Shown: positions 10,667-22,816 of the stretch, piece after piece
How the letters are laid out: the number at the start of each line of letters is the position of its first letter
Numbering within the stretch: the first letter of the stretch is position 1
DNA from: Lucinisca nassula
Taxonomy: Eukaryota; Mollusca; Bivalvia; Lucinida; Lucinidae
NCBI GenBank assembly: GCA_963580285.1
Contig: OY757016.1
Location: 41,183,124 to 41,247,123 of the forward strand
Length of the DNA stretch: 64,000 nucleotides
Reading direction: 5' to 3'
Translations under genes and position numbers: made by a program
Notes under the pieces: generated by a model
What the model was told of the DNA's origin: nothing
Database searches by the model: none
Seen by the model: the letters and a program-made list of their open reading frames with translations, nothing else

Positions 10667-11978
10667 TGCTATGTTCCCACTATCACGATTCGCGCCACGA
10701 TTGCAATCGTGTTCTTAATCGTGGGTTAATCGTGGTGATGCTATCAGATCTTATCAGATCTTGAAGTCAGTCGTGGCAATCGTGTTAATCGTAGAAAATT
10801 TTTGAACGGTTCAAAATTTTTCCACGATCAACACGATTGATTTCAAATCGGGATCATCGTATCAGATCGTGTTGCATCGTAACAAAGCGGGACGGATAGC
10901 ATCTAATCGTGCTTCCAAATCGCGGTGATCGGGGCCAATCTTGGACAAAACAAGCACCGCGTTCTGTTAAGATGTGTTGCGATCTCACAAGATCTGTCAC
11001 GATTTGTTACGCTCTGTCGGGTCCCATTGCTCAAGACCTGTCACGAATGACTCGTGATCAGATACGAGATGATACGAGTAAATGCGATTAGATACGAGTA
11101 GGCTACATTTTCATACGAACGTTCACGATCTATTAGGAGTTCTCAAGATTTAATGTCACTCATCCAGCGATCTGCTCATGAGTGAGTGAGTGTATTTCAG
11201 TTTTACGTCCCACCAATAACTAAGGTCATACGGAGACGGAGCCTCGGTTTCTAGACTCATCCGAAAGTCTGGAGAAGCCCGGGATAGATCCTACAATCCC
11301 TGGTTTATACAGGCCTTTGCTAGTATTTTTAAAGCCTTTGAAAGATGCCTCCCAAGGGTAATGGAAGCTAAGAAAGGAAAAGGCAAGCCTGAACCATTCC
11401 AGCCAGAGAAATTGCCACATTGTCATCATCCGCAACTCCTACCATCATCAATGGTTGGGGGTAAGTTTTTATGCTGTAAAAGTTCAAGAAACAAATAAGT
11501 CCATGGTCAGTCCGGCTGTATATATACCAGTCTGGGCCAAGTCGTAGCTCAAATCGTGATCGCCATCGATCAAGGTCGTGAAAAACATCGAGACGATAGT
11601 CGTATGCTATCGTAACGGAGCGCATCGGCTCGTGATGAGCGTATAAGAACGTATCTGCACGTATCAGATCGTCCCGATTCGGGGTACTCGATCGTTATGA
11701 TCGTTCCAGATCGAGACCAAGTCGTAGACTCGATCGCAACAATCCTATTGGAACGCATTTGGTCGTATCTGAACGTAAGAGCAGACCGTGGCTGATCGTG
11801 ATATCTGAAATTGACAAATCGTGATTGGATTGCACCCGAGCGCAACAAATCGTACCATAACGTATCGACTCTCATCACCTCGTATCCAAACCTGAACTTT
11901 CAGAGAATATTCCACGACCAGCTACGAATGGCCAATCGTGGCGTTCGTAACGGATCGCACGACAGTGGGAACCTAGCA
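10667..11978. mobile_element. 1.3-kb inverted-repeat element rich in ATCGTG motifs
   Basis: TGCTATGTTCCCACT at the left is matched by AGTGGGAACCTAGCA at the right. The interior is filled with diverged ATCGTG / CACGAT motifs. No transposase frame is visible. An S1 SINE lies inside at 11178-11310. The superfamily is not recognised. Confidence 0.65.
11178..11310 (-). repeat. S1 SINE fragment nested in the 1.3-kb element
   Basis: On the - strand it carries CTTCTCCAGACTTTCGGATG, CCGTCTCCGTATGACC and a GGGACGTAAAACTG tail with CACTC repeats; the tRNA head is lost. Confidence 0.75.
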
Positions 11979-11980
11979 AC

Positions 11981-12345
11981 AATAATGCAGGTTAAGTTTA
12001 TGCTTACAATAATGTACATCACAATAATGCAGGTTAAGTTTATGCTTACAATAATGTACATCACAATAATGCAAGTTAAGTTTATGCTTACAATAATGTA
12101 CATCACAATAATGCAGGTTAGGTTCATGCTTTCAATAATGTACATCACAATAATGCAGGTTAAGTTTATGCTTACAATAATGTACATCACAATAATGCAG
12201 GTTAGGTTTATGCTTACAATAATGTACATCACAATAATGCAGGTTAGGTTTATGCTTACAATAATGTACATCACAATAATGCAGGTTAAGTTTATGCTTA
12301 CAACAATGTACATCACAATAATGCACGTTAAGTTTATGCTTATGC
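11981..12345. repeat. 42-bp minisatellite, nine copies
   Basis: AATAATGCAGGTTAAGTTTA recurs every 42 bases from 11981 to 12317, the last copy being partial. It begins within three bases of the right end of the 10667-11978 element. The period is a multiple of three, so both strands stay open for over 130 codons. Confidence 0.95.
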
Positions 12346-12604
12346 AAATCTGCTATCTAAAACATTTTCATCTCAACTTTTCCTAACCATTATTTTTCCG
12401 AATTTGATTCATGAAACATTCTTGAGAGTTGAAGAATTGGAATACAAACCCAACTATTTTTAGAGAGAGAGAGAGAAAAAAAAAAACAACAAAAAAAACA
12501 GAAGTCTTGGTCAGAAGCATGCACCTCTTCCAAGAATGTTACATTTAAATAACATTTATCAAACTATGCATGACTAAGACCACAATGGCACTGTCACGTA
12601 CATG
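12346..12604. other. AT-rich sequence without recognised features
   Basis: It includes a short GA run and an A-rich tract near 12462-12500. I see no gene or repeat family here. Confidence 0.6.
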
Positions 12605-12897
12605 TTTTGTTTGTTTGTATTGGAGTTTAACGGCCCAGTCAACACTTAGATAATTTAGTCAGTTTACCTATCAACACAGGCAGGCTTATATGTGGGAGGT
12701 TAACCAGTACAGTGCACATTCTTTCGCCAGAAACTGACAACTGCCCTTCTTGAATCAGCGGAGGTGAGAGAATGGCCGTAGAAAAGATTTCATGATCAAT
12801 CTCCACGAAAGAATGTTGCTGACCCCGGCAGGTATCGAACCCGTGTCCTCCTAATTACAAGTCAGACGCGCATCCGACTGAGCTACTGAGACCGGCT
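12605..12897 (-). repeat. S3 tRNA-derived SINE, full length
   Basis: On the - strand GTAGCTCAGTCGGATGCGCG and the B box GGTTCGATACC head the element; the tail is GGCCGTTAAACTCCAATAC with CAAA repeats. CTGTCACGTAC on each side is the target duplication. Confidence 0.9.
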
Positions 12898-13116
12898 GTC
12901 ACGTACTTGTGTTGAGGGCCAGGTCTTAGTAGTTTTTTTTAAATGTAGGAGAACAGAAATAAACGTAGTTAAACAGTGAGAACGTACTACATACGGCATG
13001 CTGGATATTTTTTCAGCAGACGACATTTTGAAATATTTATTTTTTTTATTACGTTTCGGTAAGTTTTGGTTTCCTCTACAAAACGGCGCAAAACTAACGT
13101 AGCTCATCTCTTAGGA

Positions 13117-13442
13117 ACCGGCCCCGATAGCTCAGTTGGTAGAGTTGGGAACGGGAGGTCACGGATTCGATCCGGGGCCGCGACATACCAAAGTCGTTAA
13201 AATGGTACTAGCTGCTCCTCGCTTGGCACTAAGATTTACGGGGTAGAGCTAGGACTGGTCGACCCGGTGTCAGGATAATGTGACTGGGTGTGGTGTCATG
13301 TAATGTGTCTGGGTCATGATACTTCAGTGAGGCAGCACTATATGTAAAAATGAGCATTGAGCTCCCTGTCGCAACCAGACACCGTCGTGATATGACTGAA
13401 AAATTGTTGAAAGCGACGTTAAACCCGAATTCACACACACAC
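13117..13442 (+). repeat. S2 SINE, full length
   Basis: CCCCGATAGCTCAGTTGG head (with a small deletion after TAGAG), CGACATACCAAAGTCGTT, TGACTGGGTGTGG body and a GCGACGTTAAACCCGAATTC tail with CA repeats. Confidence 0.85.
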
Positions 13443-13498
13443 TTACCTTAGATAAAGTTGATCCATAATCTTTAGTTTCACATTATCCTGTGTTGCAG

Positions 13499-13779
13499 AT
13501 CACGAAAACACACCCCTATATAATTTTGTCCCCCTTGAACTGCCCTTTTATATTGCAAAACTGGGGTTTGCAGGGGTAAACCCTACTTTTCTTATTTCTG
13601 CCCTAAAATATACATTGTGGGTACTCGTTAGAACCGCCTCGATGAGGCGGTTCTAACCAGTTCCCACAAGCTATATTTTGAGCTGAATTAAGAAAAATAT
13701 AACAATTTTTCACCGTAAAAGTTTCGTATTTTCGGCGGTGAGGTTTACAATGCATTTGTATAGGTGGGTTTTTGTAATG
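13499..13779 (+). repeat. A-family element
   Basis: GATCACGAAAACACACCCC left end, ACTCGTTAGAACCGCCTC central hairpin, TTTTTGTAATG right end. Confidence 0.8.
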
Positions 13780-14252
13780 AGTTTGTTGAGCTGAAGATTA
13801 GTCCTCGTTATCGCAAATATCGCAAATATGCTCGAGCATGTGAGCGACTATCCCAGTGTGTGTGGGTGGGGGTTGGGGGGTACCCTGAATTTTGCCTGAT
13901 ACATAGGCTGGGACCCAGTATCAAGTGCTCGACCTAAAAATACCAAGTTTGAGAGTGTACCCCCAAAAATTATCCAGTATATCATCAGAGCACATTTGAG
14001 CATACACAAGAAAATATTCCCTACTTATACTGGCTTGCCTTCTGTAAAGAAAACAAAATATGTTTTAACTAATTTCTGCCTATAATGTTTGTATTTGGTA
14101 ACAAAGAGCTTTAAACAGTTCCTAACATGTGGTATAGCTCTGTAATTACTATAAAGCCACTGAATTGTTGTGCAGCAAGGAAAATAAAAACAATTACGCT
14201 CGAAAAACAGCTTCTAATATGAGTGATATAATGTGCCAATAATACCCACCGA

Positions 14253-14297
<45 letters not shown>

Positions 14298-14937
14298 CGA
14301 AGATATTTGCTAGTCCCCAAAGAAAGAATCAGGTTTAGAAATGGCCCAAAAAATCTGTTAAATGGCAAGACCCATAAAAATATCAGTTTTTCTGACCGTA
14401 AATACCAAATTACTAAAATGAAAAAAAAAAAAAAAGAGGAAGAAGAAAAGTCCCAGCCTATGTAGCAGGAAAAGTTCAAAGTACCCCCACCCACACAAAC
14501 ACATACACAAACTCTGAGGTAGACTAGCTACTAGTCTGATAATAAAAGTATGATCATTTTTTTTATATATATTTTTATTGGTTTAAAAAATCATCACCTT
14601 CTTAGTAATGGCAAGTCTATTTGGTAGAGTCTCAAATCTTAGGATTATAAAATTGAGCCAGAGAGACTAGACTAGCTAAACATTTATACACTGTTCATTT
14701 TAGTGCAAAAGATGATTTTAATTCCATATTATTCATTTTAACGCCTAGTGGCTAGGCTAACTCTGGGGCGACGATTAACGTTATTTTTAGACCTGGTAGA
14801 CGGGCTAGTAAAAATATATGTACCTTTTTAAATATGAAGACTCTTGCTGGCCTATATGGCTGAGCAGGCCACTATGTGCCTTACCTTGTCATAGACTTCT
14901 AGAGTCAGGTTCCTGTCCTGACGAGGCTCACAGAACG
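13780..14937. other. Intergenic sequence upstream of gene 2, mostly unassigned
   Basis: Only a TAA microsatellite (about 14252-14296) and an A-rich tract near 14418 stand out. The 127-residue ORF on the - strand is a poly-Leu/Phe translation of those tracts. The gene 2 promoter could lie further right, but no core element is convincing. Confidence 0.5.
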
Positions 14938-15252
14938 CATTACGAAAACACGCCTATACAAATAAGTAGTAAACTTTACCGCCGAAAAAAAACGAAAATT
15001 GTAGGATGAAAAATTGTGATATTTTTCTTATATCAGCTCAAAATATAGATTGTGGGTACACGTTAGAACCGCCTCATCGACGCGGTTCTAATGAGTACCC
15101 ACAATCTATCGAGGCGGTTCTAATGAGTACCCACAATCTATATTTTAGAGCAGAAATGGGAAAGATGAGGGTTACCCCTATAAACCGCTTACTGTATAAA
15201 AATGGGGTTAGAGGGTGGGGGGTCCAAATTATATAGGCGTGATTTCGTGATG
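14938..15252 (-). repeat. A-family element with a duplicated hairpin arm
   Basis: CATTACGAAAACACGCC opens the left and GGCGTGATTTCGTGATG the right. The sequence GAGTACCCACAATCTAT occurs twice in the right half (15093-15145), so one arm is tandemly repeated. Confidence 0.8.
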
Positions 15253-15261
15253 GTGACATCA

Positions 15262-15473
15262 TGTCTCAGATTTATGGGGTAGAGCTAGGACTGTCGACCC
15301 AGTGTCAGGATAATGTGACTGGGTGTGGTATCATGTAATGTGTCTGGGACATGATACTTCAATGAGGCAGCACTATAAAAGTGAGCATTGAGCTCCCTGT
15401 CGCAACCAGACACCGCCGTGATATGACTGAAAAATTGCTGAAAGCGACGTTAAACCCGAATTCACACACACAC
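15262..15473 (+). repeat. S2 SINE, 5'-truncated, with target duplication
   Basis: It starts inside the body at CAGATTTATGGGGTAGAGC and ends in CGACGTTAAACCCGAATTC and CA repeats. GTGACATCATGT flanks both sides (12 bp). Confidence 0.85.
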
Positions 15474-15738
15474 GTGACATCATGTGTGTGCTCAATATTT
15501 TGGTTGAAAAGATTATATGAGTACCGTGTCCAGTACTTAAAGAATATTTTATTTAATATATGCAAATGCATTGAAATATTACTTTCCCTTTTGAAAAGTT
15601 TTGTATAATAAATAAGTTAAATTTGAATGAAAGCATGAATCTTTATTTTTTATGTTTGCCAGTACTACAGAACACATTTTTTCTGCAGTTACATGTATTG
15701 AACGCTTATTTTTGAAAGTGAACTACTATGATTTTGCT

Positions 15739-15796
15739 ATGAAAAAAATGGCAAGGCTCTGTAGCGGAATATTAATACTTTCTTTCATAAATTTTG
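15739..15796 (+). CDS. Gene 2 exon 1 (signal peptide)
   Basis: The exon encodes MKKMARLCSG followed by a hydrophobic stretch to INF, then the first base of an Ala codon, followed by donor GTAAGT (phase 1). The start at 15739 is chosen because a typical signal peptide follows; an alternative Met lies at 15748. A four-codon upstream ORF starts at 15728 and its TGA overlaps the chosen ATG (ATGA). The transcription start and 5' UTR cannot be located from the sequence. Confidence 0.8.
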
Positions 15797-18700
15797 GTAA
15801 GTCCACTTAAATTTAACTGGTTTCAACCCTAATTACTCGTTTACCATGACCGAGTCAAAGCAGTTCTTGAGTCCCTAAGGAACTCCTCCGGATAAGAAGA
15901 TGTGGGCGATAATTATGGGAGACTTTTTTTCTTTGATCTGACAAATGTGTGCTGTGTCAGTGTATACTCATTAGAATCGCCTCGATGAGGCAATTCTAAC
16001 GATTTCATACAACATTCTTTAAAAATATAGAAAACCGACGTGATTTTCAAAGTGTACATCCGTAATCATGATTATGCCTATAGTGTGGAATAGTTAAGGG
16101 AGTTTTTACTCTTTGCTTTTACAAATGTATGCTTTGTGTACTCATTAGAATCGCCTCGATGAGGCGATTCTGATGAGTATACATAACATACATTTTTATA
16201 GGACACTGAAAAGAAATCCTAAAATGATCCCCATTATGCCTCCTGGCCCGACAATATTAATGACCCTCAGTGGCTCGAACTACTCCTGTCTCAAACAAAT
16301 TTCCATGCTTCCAAATTTCAAAAATTGTTCGAGTCTTTGCAGTTCGCATGTATATATGTATCTGTAAGTTTATATTTTTATATTTTGGCACTTTACAATC
16401 CTGGTCGGGATGGTTGGGTTTGGCTAAGAGATTGTGTATCTCCTCACTGGGGTGTCAAACAGCTATTGCCTTGCAGGTATGGGAAGGGAGGAGCGAATGT
16501 TATTATTTCTTCCGTTTCTACACTTCCAGTAGCTCAGTCGGATGCGCGTCTGACTGGTGATCAGGTAGACGCGAGATCGATACCTGCCAGTCTTTCGTGG
16601 AGTTTGCTGATTCAAGAAAGGCAGTTGTCAGTTTCTGGCGAAAGAATGTGCACTGTACTGGTTAACCGCTTACGTATAAGCCTGTCCAGGAAAAGTGTGG
16701 CGACTCAAAAATGACCTAAATAGTGTTGACTTGATCGTTAAACTCCAATACAAACAAATCTACACTTCCATTTACTTCAAGTTCCTTTTTCCCCCTCTAC
16801 ATCTCGACTCCTCTACTATCTCTTCTATCTCTATAGTTGGAGACGACATAGAATGAACCACAGGGGTTGACGTGTCGTTTTACCATGCATATTATACCGT
16901 TAAAACGAATAAAAATGAACGATAAAATCCGTGGAGCAATCGTGTTAATTTCACTAGTTGCATTTGATGAAGTCTTTCGACAATGACGTCATGTGTAAAA
17001 TCAGTTACGCACGCATACATATTCTGACGGAATGCCAATTTTGATGTTCGAAACTACTGGCCATAACACACAATTTTTATAGCTACATGTATGTGATAAA
17101 ATTGTTATTGCAGTAACTACCCAGCAGGCACTCAACGTTGAACTAACGTTGAAACAACGTTGAAAACGTTGTTTCAACGTTAGTTCAACTTTGAGTCAAC
17201 GTTTTGTGCCTGCAGGGTATTGCCCCTCGTTAGGATAACAAAGTAATCTCACAAGCAGGATGCCCTTCGATAACCCGTCTCGAAACAATATTCATCAGTT
17301 TCGGTGCAATAATCATATACATATGTAAAGGGATCACCCATGATTTTTCATGCATTTACATTTCCCGGGTCCCAAGGAAGCTGTTTGAACACGAGGACGC
17401 TGGACCAAGTGCGAGTGCTCAGATATCCGAGGTCCCCGTTAAATGGTATTGCAAAGGAATAACCATGGCTCGGTCGTTATTATAAATCTTGCATAAATTA
17501 CGATACCCACGGTAAATTGTGTCAAGAACGCCTCATAACTCCACATAGACACTTCCAATGCGACCGTAAAATCGACGTGGTGGCTTGTTCAGAACGTTGT
17601 TTTACAATGATGCCAGTTACGCAATGACCCTCTGACGTAATAGTAAATTTTGAAATGCTACGTTCAGGGCGACAACGTTACGTCGCTCAACGTAATGTAA
17701 AGCAAGACCCATCTTGTGATATCAAAAGTTCAACACCCATGTTCAAACAGCATCTGAATTTCATGATTTAGTTTAAACATATTTATTTCACAATTTCTCA
17801 ATGACATGTATAGAGGATCTTACACGAGTGGTCATTTCATATTATGCTTATGAAACGAGCTTTCGGCGAGTTTCACAAATTTCATATGAAATGACCACGA
17901 GTGTAAGATTATGTTTATCATATGACCATTTTAAATTGGATTTCATCGCCTTTAAATTTGACATTTTTTCAACAAAAAATGCATGGTTGACAAACGTCGT
18001 CACGGCGTTACTTAATCCCACCAAAGTGTTATTACACGTGTACGATTTTTATTACACGACGCCGTCCGATTTTTATTACACGACGTTATCCACTGCGTAT
18101 CAACGACGTCATATGATAAATAGAGGATCTTACACGAGTGGTCATTTCATATGAAATTTATGAAACGAGCCTTCGGCTAGTTTCATAAATTTCATATGAA
18201 ATGATCACGAGTGTAAGATTCTGTTTATTATATGACCACTTTAAATTGGATTTCTTTGCCTTTAAACTTGACAAATTTTCTTAACAAATGCACTGTTGAT
18301 ATGGACGTCGTCATGACGTTACTTAATCCCGCCAAAGTGTTATTACACGTGCGGTCATACGATTTTTATTACACGGCGTTATCCACTGCTTATCAACGAC
18401 GTCATGTGATAAAACACATACATTGAGTAATTTTTGGAACGGAATTGCATGATTTTAAACACTGTGTTACTTGTTTGAACACGGTTTCTGGTCCATTCAG
18501 GAATAGCCTCAAACAGCTATGTTCATAGGGGTTTATGCAAGAATATGGTTTTGTCAATTCATTGTATGCTTGAACTTTCGAAATGATCTCGTAGTTTAGA
18601 GTACAAACTAAACTTTTCATCGAGCTGTGCCGCAGGCAAAATCAGCTGTTAGAATTGGGCTCTGGTTTTCCCAAGCCACGTTGAGTTAACAAGTCCGCCC

Positions 18701-21700
18701 AATGAACATCTTTGTATGTTATTTTCTCATTTTACATGTCGCTCGGAAACACAAATTGTGGGTACCCGTAAGTGTAGATTATGGATGTTTCATTGAGGTG
18801 GTTGTAACTAGCATCCATAATCCATGCTTGCAGCAGAACTATAAAAAAATGTCAGAATGTTTGAAAAGAAAATGATATTTTAACGCCTATAAAATAACAC
18901 GGGTGTGTTATGTTACGGCCAGGCGTAGCAGAAAGGAAAAACAAACAAGCCTTTTGAAAAAACTAACCAATTTTATTTAAAAACTATTTTAAACTGTTGA
19001 AGTAAGAGAATTAAATGTACTTAGCTCTGTTATGAAATATCCTTGAATGAATCTATTTTCCTTGATCCCACAGAATTCACAGTCTGATATGAAATATAAT
19101 ATTCTTTAACAATCAAACACAAAATTTAGATACAACTTTTCTTAAAAACCCAAATATCAAACTCCAAAGTCTGACTCCAAGAGAAAAATCAAGCTCTTTT
19201 ATAGACCCTAAGATTTCTCCAGAACATTCCAGAGGGCTGTGGAACAAAATTAGGTAATTTCCTAAACATAATGCCACCCCGAACTCTCTGGAAGATTCTA
19301 AAGTACTTTTCCTTGTAAACAAGTTGTTTACCAAATACAATTAATCTGTGACTCATTTCTTTCCAGAAAGTTCTTTAAGAAGAATAAACATGATGTTATT
19401 AGGCCACCCAGTGGGATGAAAGTGGGATTCAGAAAAATAAATTCTTATGCATAACAGTTATCCTCGTGTGTTTTCAGCTGTCGGTGCTGAATGGTGTATT
19501 ACTGGTTCTAGATCCAATCGGCGGTTAGAATACTGTGAAGAGCGATGCTGCGATGACGAATTCGAATGTTGCCCAAACCTGTAAGTTAAACCTTCTTCAG
19601 TTTTACCATTCGTTTTTTACGCTCACCACATTAACAAGTCATTGTATCATCACGAAAACACGTCTATTTAAGAGATGAATTTTATTTTTCTGCTGTTCAT
19701 AGAAGTATGAACGCAGTGGGTCGCGTTCAAAGTAGATGAACCCGCTGTCGTTCATATTTTCACGAAAAGCAGAAAAATTAAGTTTATTTTTTATATTTAC
19801 ATTCTTTTCCCCTCGAAAAACTGCTTTTTGGGCAAACTTTTAAAGCTGAAACACATTTACACGCTATTTGTCTACAAAGAGCGGAAGAGCGTTGACGTCA
19901 CCAACGCCCGTAGTGAACAATGGGTTAGAATGACGTCACTTGACGTCGCTGAAAATCATGTGACTCGATGCGTTCATGGAAGTATGAACGGCATTGTATT
20001 CTATAGGTTTACATTAGGCTTTACACTGGAAATGTAAATATATAATTTTGACCCCCTTGAACCCCACTTTTACATACACTTTTATAATAAAAAACCTTAT
20101 TTTTTATTTCTGCTCTAAATTATAGATTGTGGGTACTCGTCAGAACCGCCTCATTGAGGCGGTTCTTACGAGTACCTACAATCTATATTTTGAGTAGAAA
20201 TAAGAAATATATAACAATTCTTCAACATAAAAGTTTAGTTTTTCGGCGGTAATGTTTACAATGTATTTGTATAGGCGTGCTTTCGTAATGGGAACACCTT
20301 AACAAACCCTCCTTTATATATAAAAGAACAGTGGTGCTTCAAGGGTATATTTAGAAGCCTCCGTGGTGTAGTGGTTACGCTACTCGCCTTGTAAACCAGG
20401 GATCGCAGGATCGATCCCGGGCTTCTCCAGACTTTCGGATAAGTCTTTAAACCGAGGTCCCGTCTCCGTATTACCTTAGCTGTTGGTGGGACGTAAAACT
20501 CAAACACTCACTCACTCAAGGGTATATTCATGTACATGCGTGTCCATATGGTCTACAACTTTCTGGCTGAATATGTTGTTCGATATCTTAAAGCAAAAGT
20601 TTTCGCAAAAAAAAAAGAACACGCGTCAAAAATGATACTCTAACCCCGGATTCTAACACAGCGCACCTTCATATGCAATTGCACGACCCGCAGAAAAACC
20701 GACCGACTGAAGTCGGTTGATTTCTAAGAGTGCCCTAAAATCACTGTGTCATTCTGTCAGTCTGTCATTCTGTCAGTCTGTCAGTCTGTCTGTCCGTCCG
20801 TAACCCGTTTGTGAAAATTGGTGATAGTGACTTAACCGCTTGGAATATTTAAACAATTTTTGGCATACTGATAGATATCAATGAGATCTAACCAATGAAC
20901 TTGCGAAATATTACATTCCATTTAGTATAGCCTCGCCGAGGCGAAAAATGTGAAAATTTTCGAACTGCTTCTCCTCGGAAACCGTTGGGCCGATTTAAGT
21001 CAAATTTCATATGGTGCCTCTATGGGATGGAGGAAACCAAAATTTGCTCATGGGGTCCAGGTCACATGACCAAAATGGCCGCCAAGCCATATATGGTCTG
21101 TCTGTCTGTCCGTTCGTAACCCGTTTGTGAAAATTGGTGATAGTGACTTAACCGCTTGGAATATTTAAACAATTTTTGGCATACTGATAGATATCAATGA
21201 GATCTAACCAATGAAATTGCGAAATATTACATTCCATTTAGTTTAGCCTCGCCGAGGCGAAAAATGTGAAAATTTTCGAACTGCTTCTCCTCGGAAACCG
21301 TTGGGCCGATTGAAGTCAAATTTCATATGGAGCCTCTATGGGATAGGGGAAACCAAAATTTGCTCATGGGGTCCATGTCACATGACCAAAATGGCCGCCA
21401 AGCCATATATGGTAAAAACCCTTCAAAAATAGTCTTCTCCAGAACCACTGGACAGATTTCCACGAAACTTGATAAATAGCATCTGGGACGTAGGCCCATC
21501 ATAAATTGCTAAAATGGTGACCCTAGGTTGACCCTGATCTTCTTTGTGCCTAGGTCAAACTTTGACACATATGCTTTTGTTGGAATATTTAAACAATTTT
21601 TGGCATACTGATAGATATCAATGAGATCTAACCAATGGACTTGCGAAATATTACAATCCATTTAGTATAGCCTCGCTGAGGCGAAAAATGGGAAAATTTT

Positions 21701-22774
21701 CGAACTGCTTCTCCTCGGAAACCGTTGGGCCGATTGAAGTCAAATTTCATATGGAGCCTCTATGGGATGGGGGAAACCAAAATTTGCGCATGGGGTCCAG
21801 GTCACATGACCAAAATGGCCGCCAAGCCATATATGGTAAAAACCCTTCAAAAATAGTCTTCTCAAGAACCACCCGGCAGATTTCCACGAAACTTGATAAA
21901 TAGTATCTGGGACGTAGGCCCATCATAAATTGCTAAAATGGTGACCCTGGGTTGACCTTGACCTTCTTTGTGCCTAGGTCAAACTTTGACACATATGCTT
22001 TTGTATTGGAAAAGTGAGAATGCATTTTATCCTGCAAACGATTCAGAATACAGTACTAAAGTATAAGATATATTTTTGCTCCTTACGATAAGGCGCATTT
22101 ATTGGGGGAACCATTTTAGGTCCAGGTAACATGACCAAAATGACCGACATACCCATATATGGTAACACTCATAAAGCTAAAAGCATCCGGCGGGTCGTGC
22201 ACTTCAGCTGAAGCACTGGTTTCTTATAACAATGGCGAAAAGTTGGGAGAATTTGAAGGTAATAACAATTTTTTTGTCGATTTTCAGAATAGATCAGCTC
22301 TGGTGTCGGATTTGTTGAGTCGATCCCGGGCTTCTCTAGACTTTTGGATGAGTCTTTAAACCGAGGCCCCGTCTTGGTATGACCTTAGCTGTTAGTGAGA
22401 CGTAAAACTCAAATACTCACGCTGATTTGTTGAGTAATAAATCACAGTTTGTCGGTCAGTTGAAAGTAAACAAAATCACTCGCACTTCGCGCTTGAGATT
22501 TTAACTACTTAACAACTGCACATCCAGGCTGTGATTTATTACTCCAAAAATCTGTGATAGAGCTGATTTATTTCTCAAACAAAAATCGACCTAAGATGCG
22601 TTAAATTAACATGCTCACATGTCATTTCAATATTTTATTGCATATTTATAGGACTGGCTGCCTTTGCGGCTTTCACATCCTTATTGTTCGAACAAATTGA
22701 CACGAGACTGGTGCATGTATTTATCTTCGCCGTCTGCCGAAGATTGCGATATTGTTCTATTGTTATTCAATACA

Positions 22775-22816
<42 letters not shown>

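Noticed and set aside
11811..12386. 191-residue ORF with repeated FMLTIMYITIMQVK pattern, and a 138-residue ORF on the opposite strand
   Set aside because: Both are translations of the 42-bp minisatellite, whose period is divisible by three; no splice context or family similarity.
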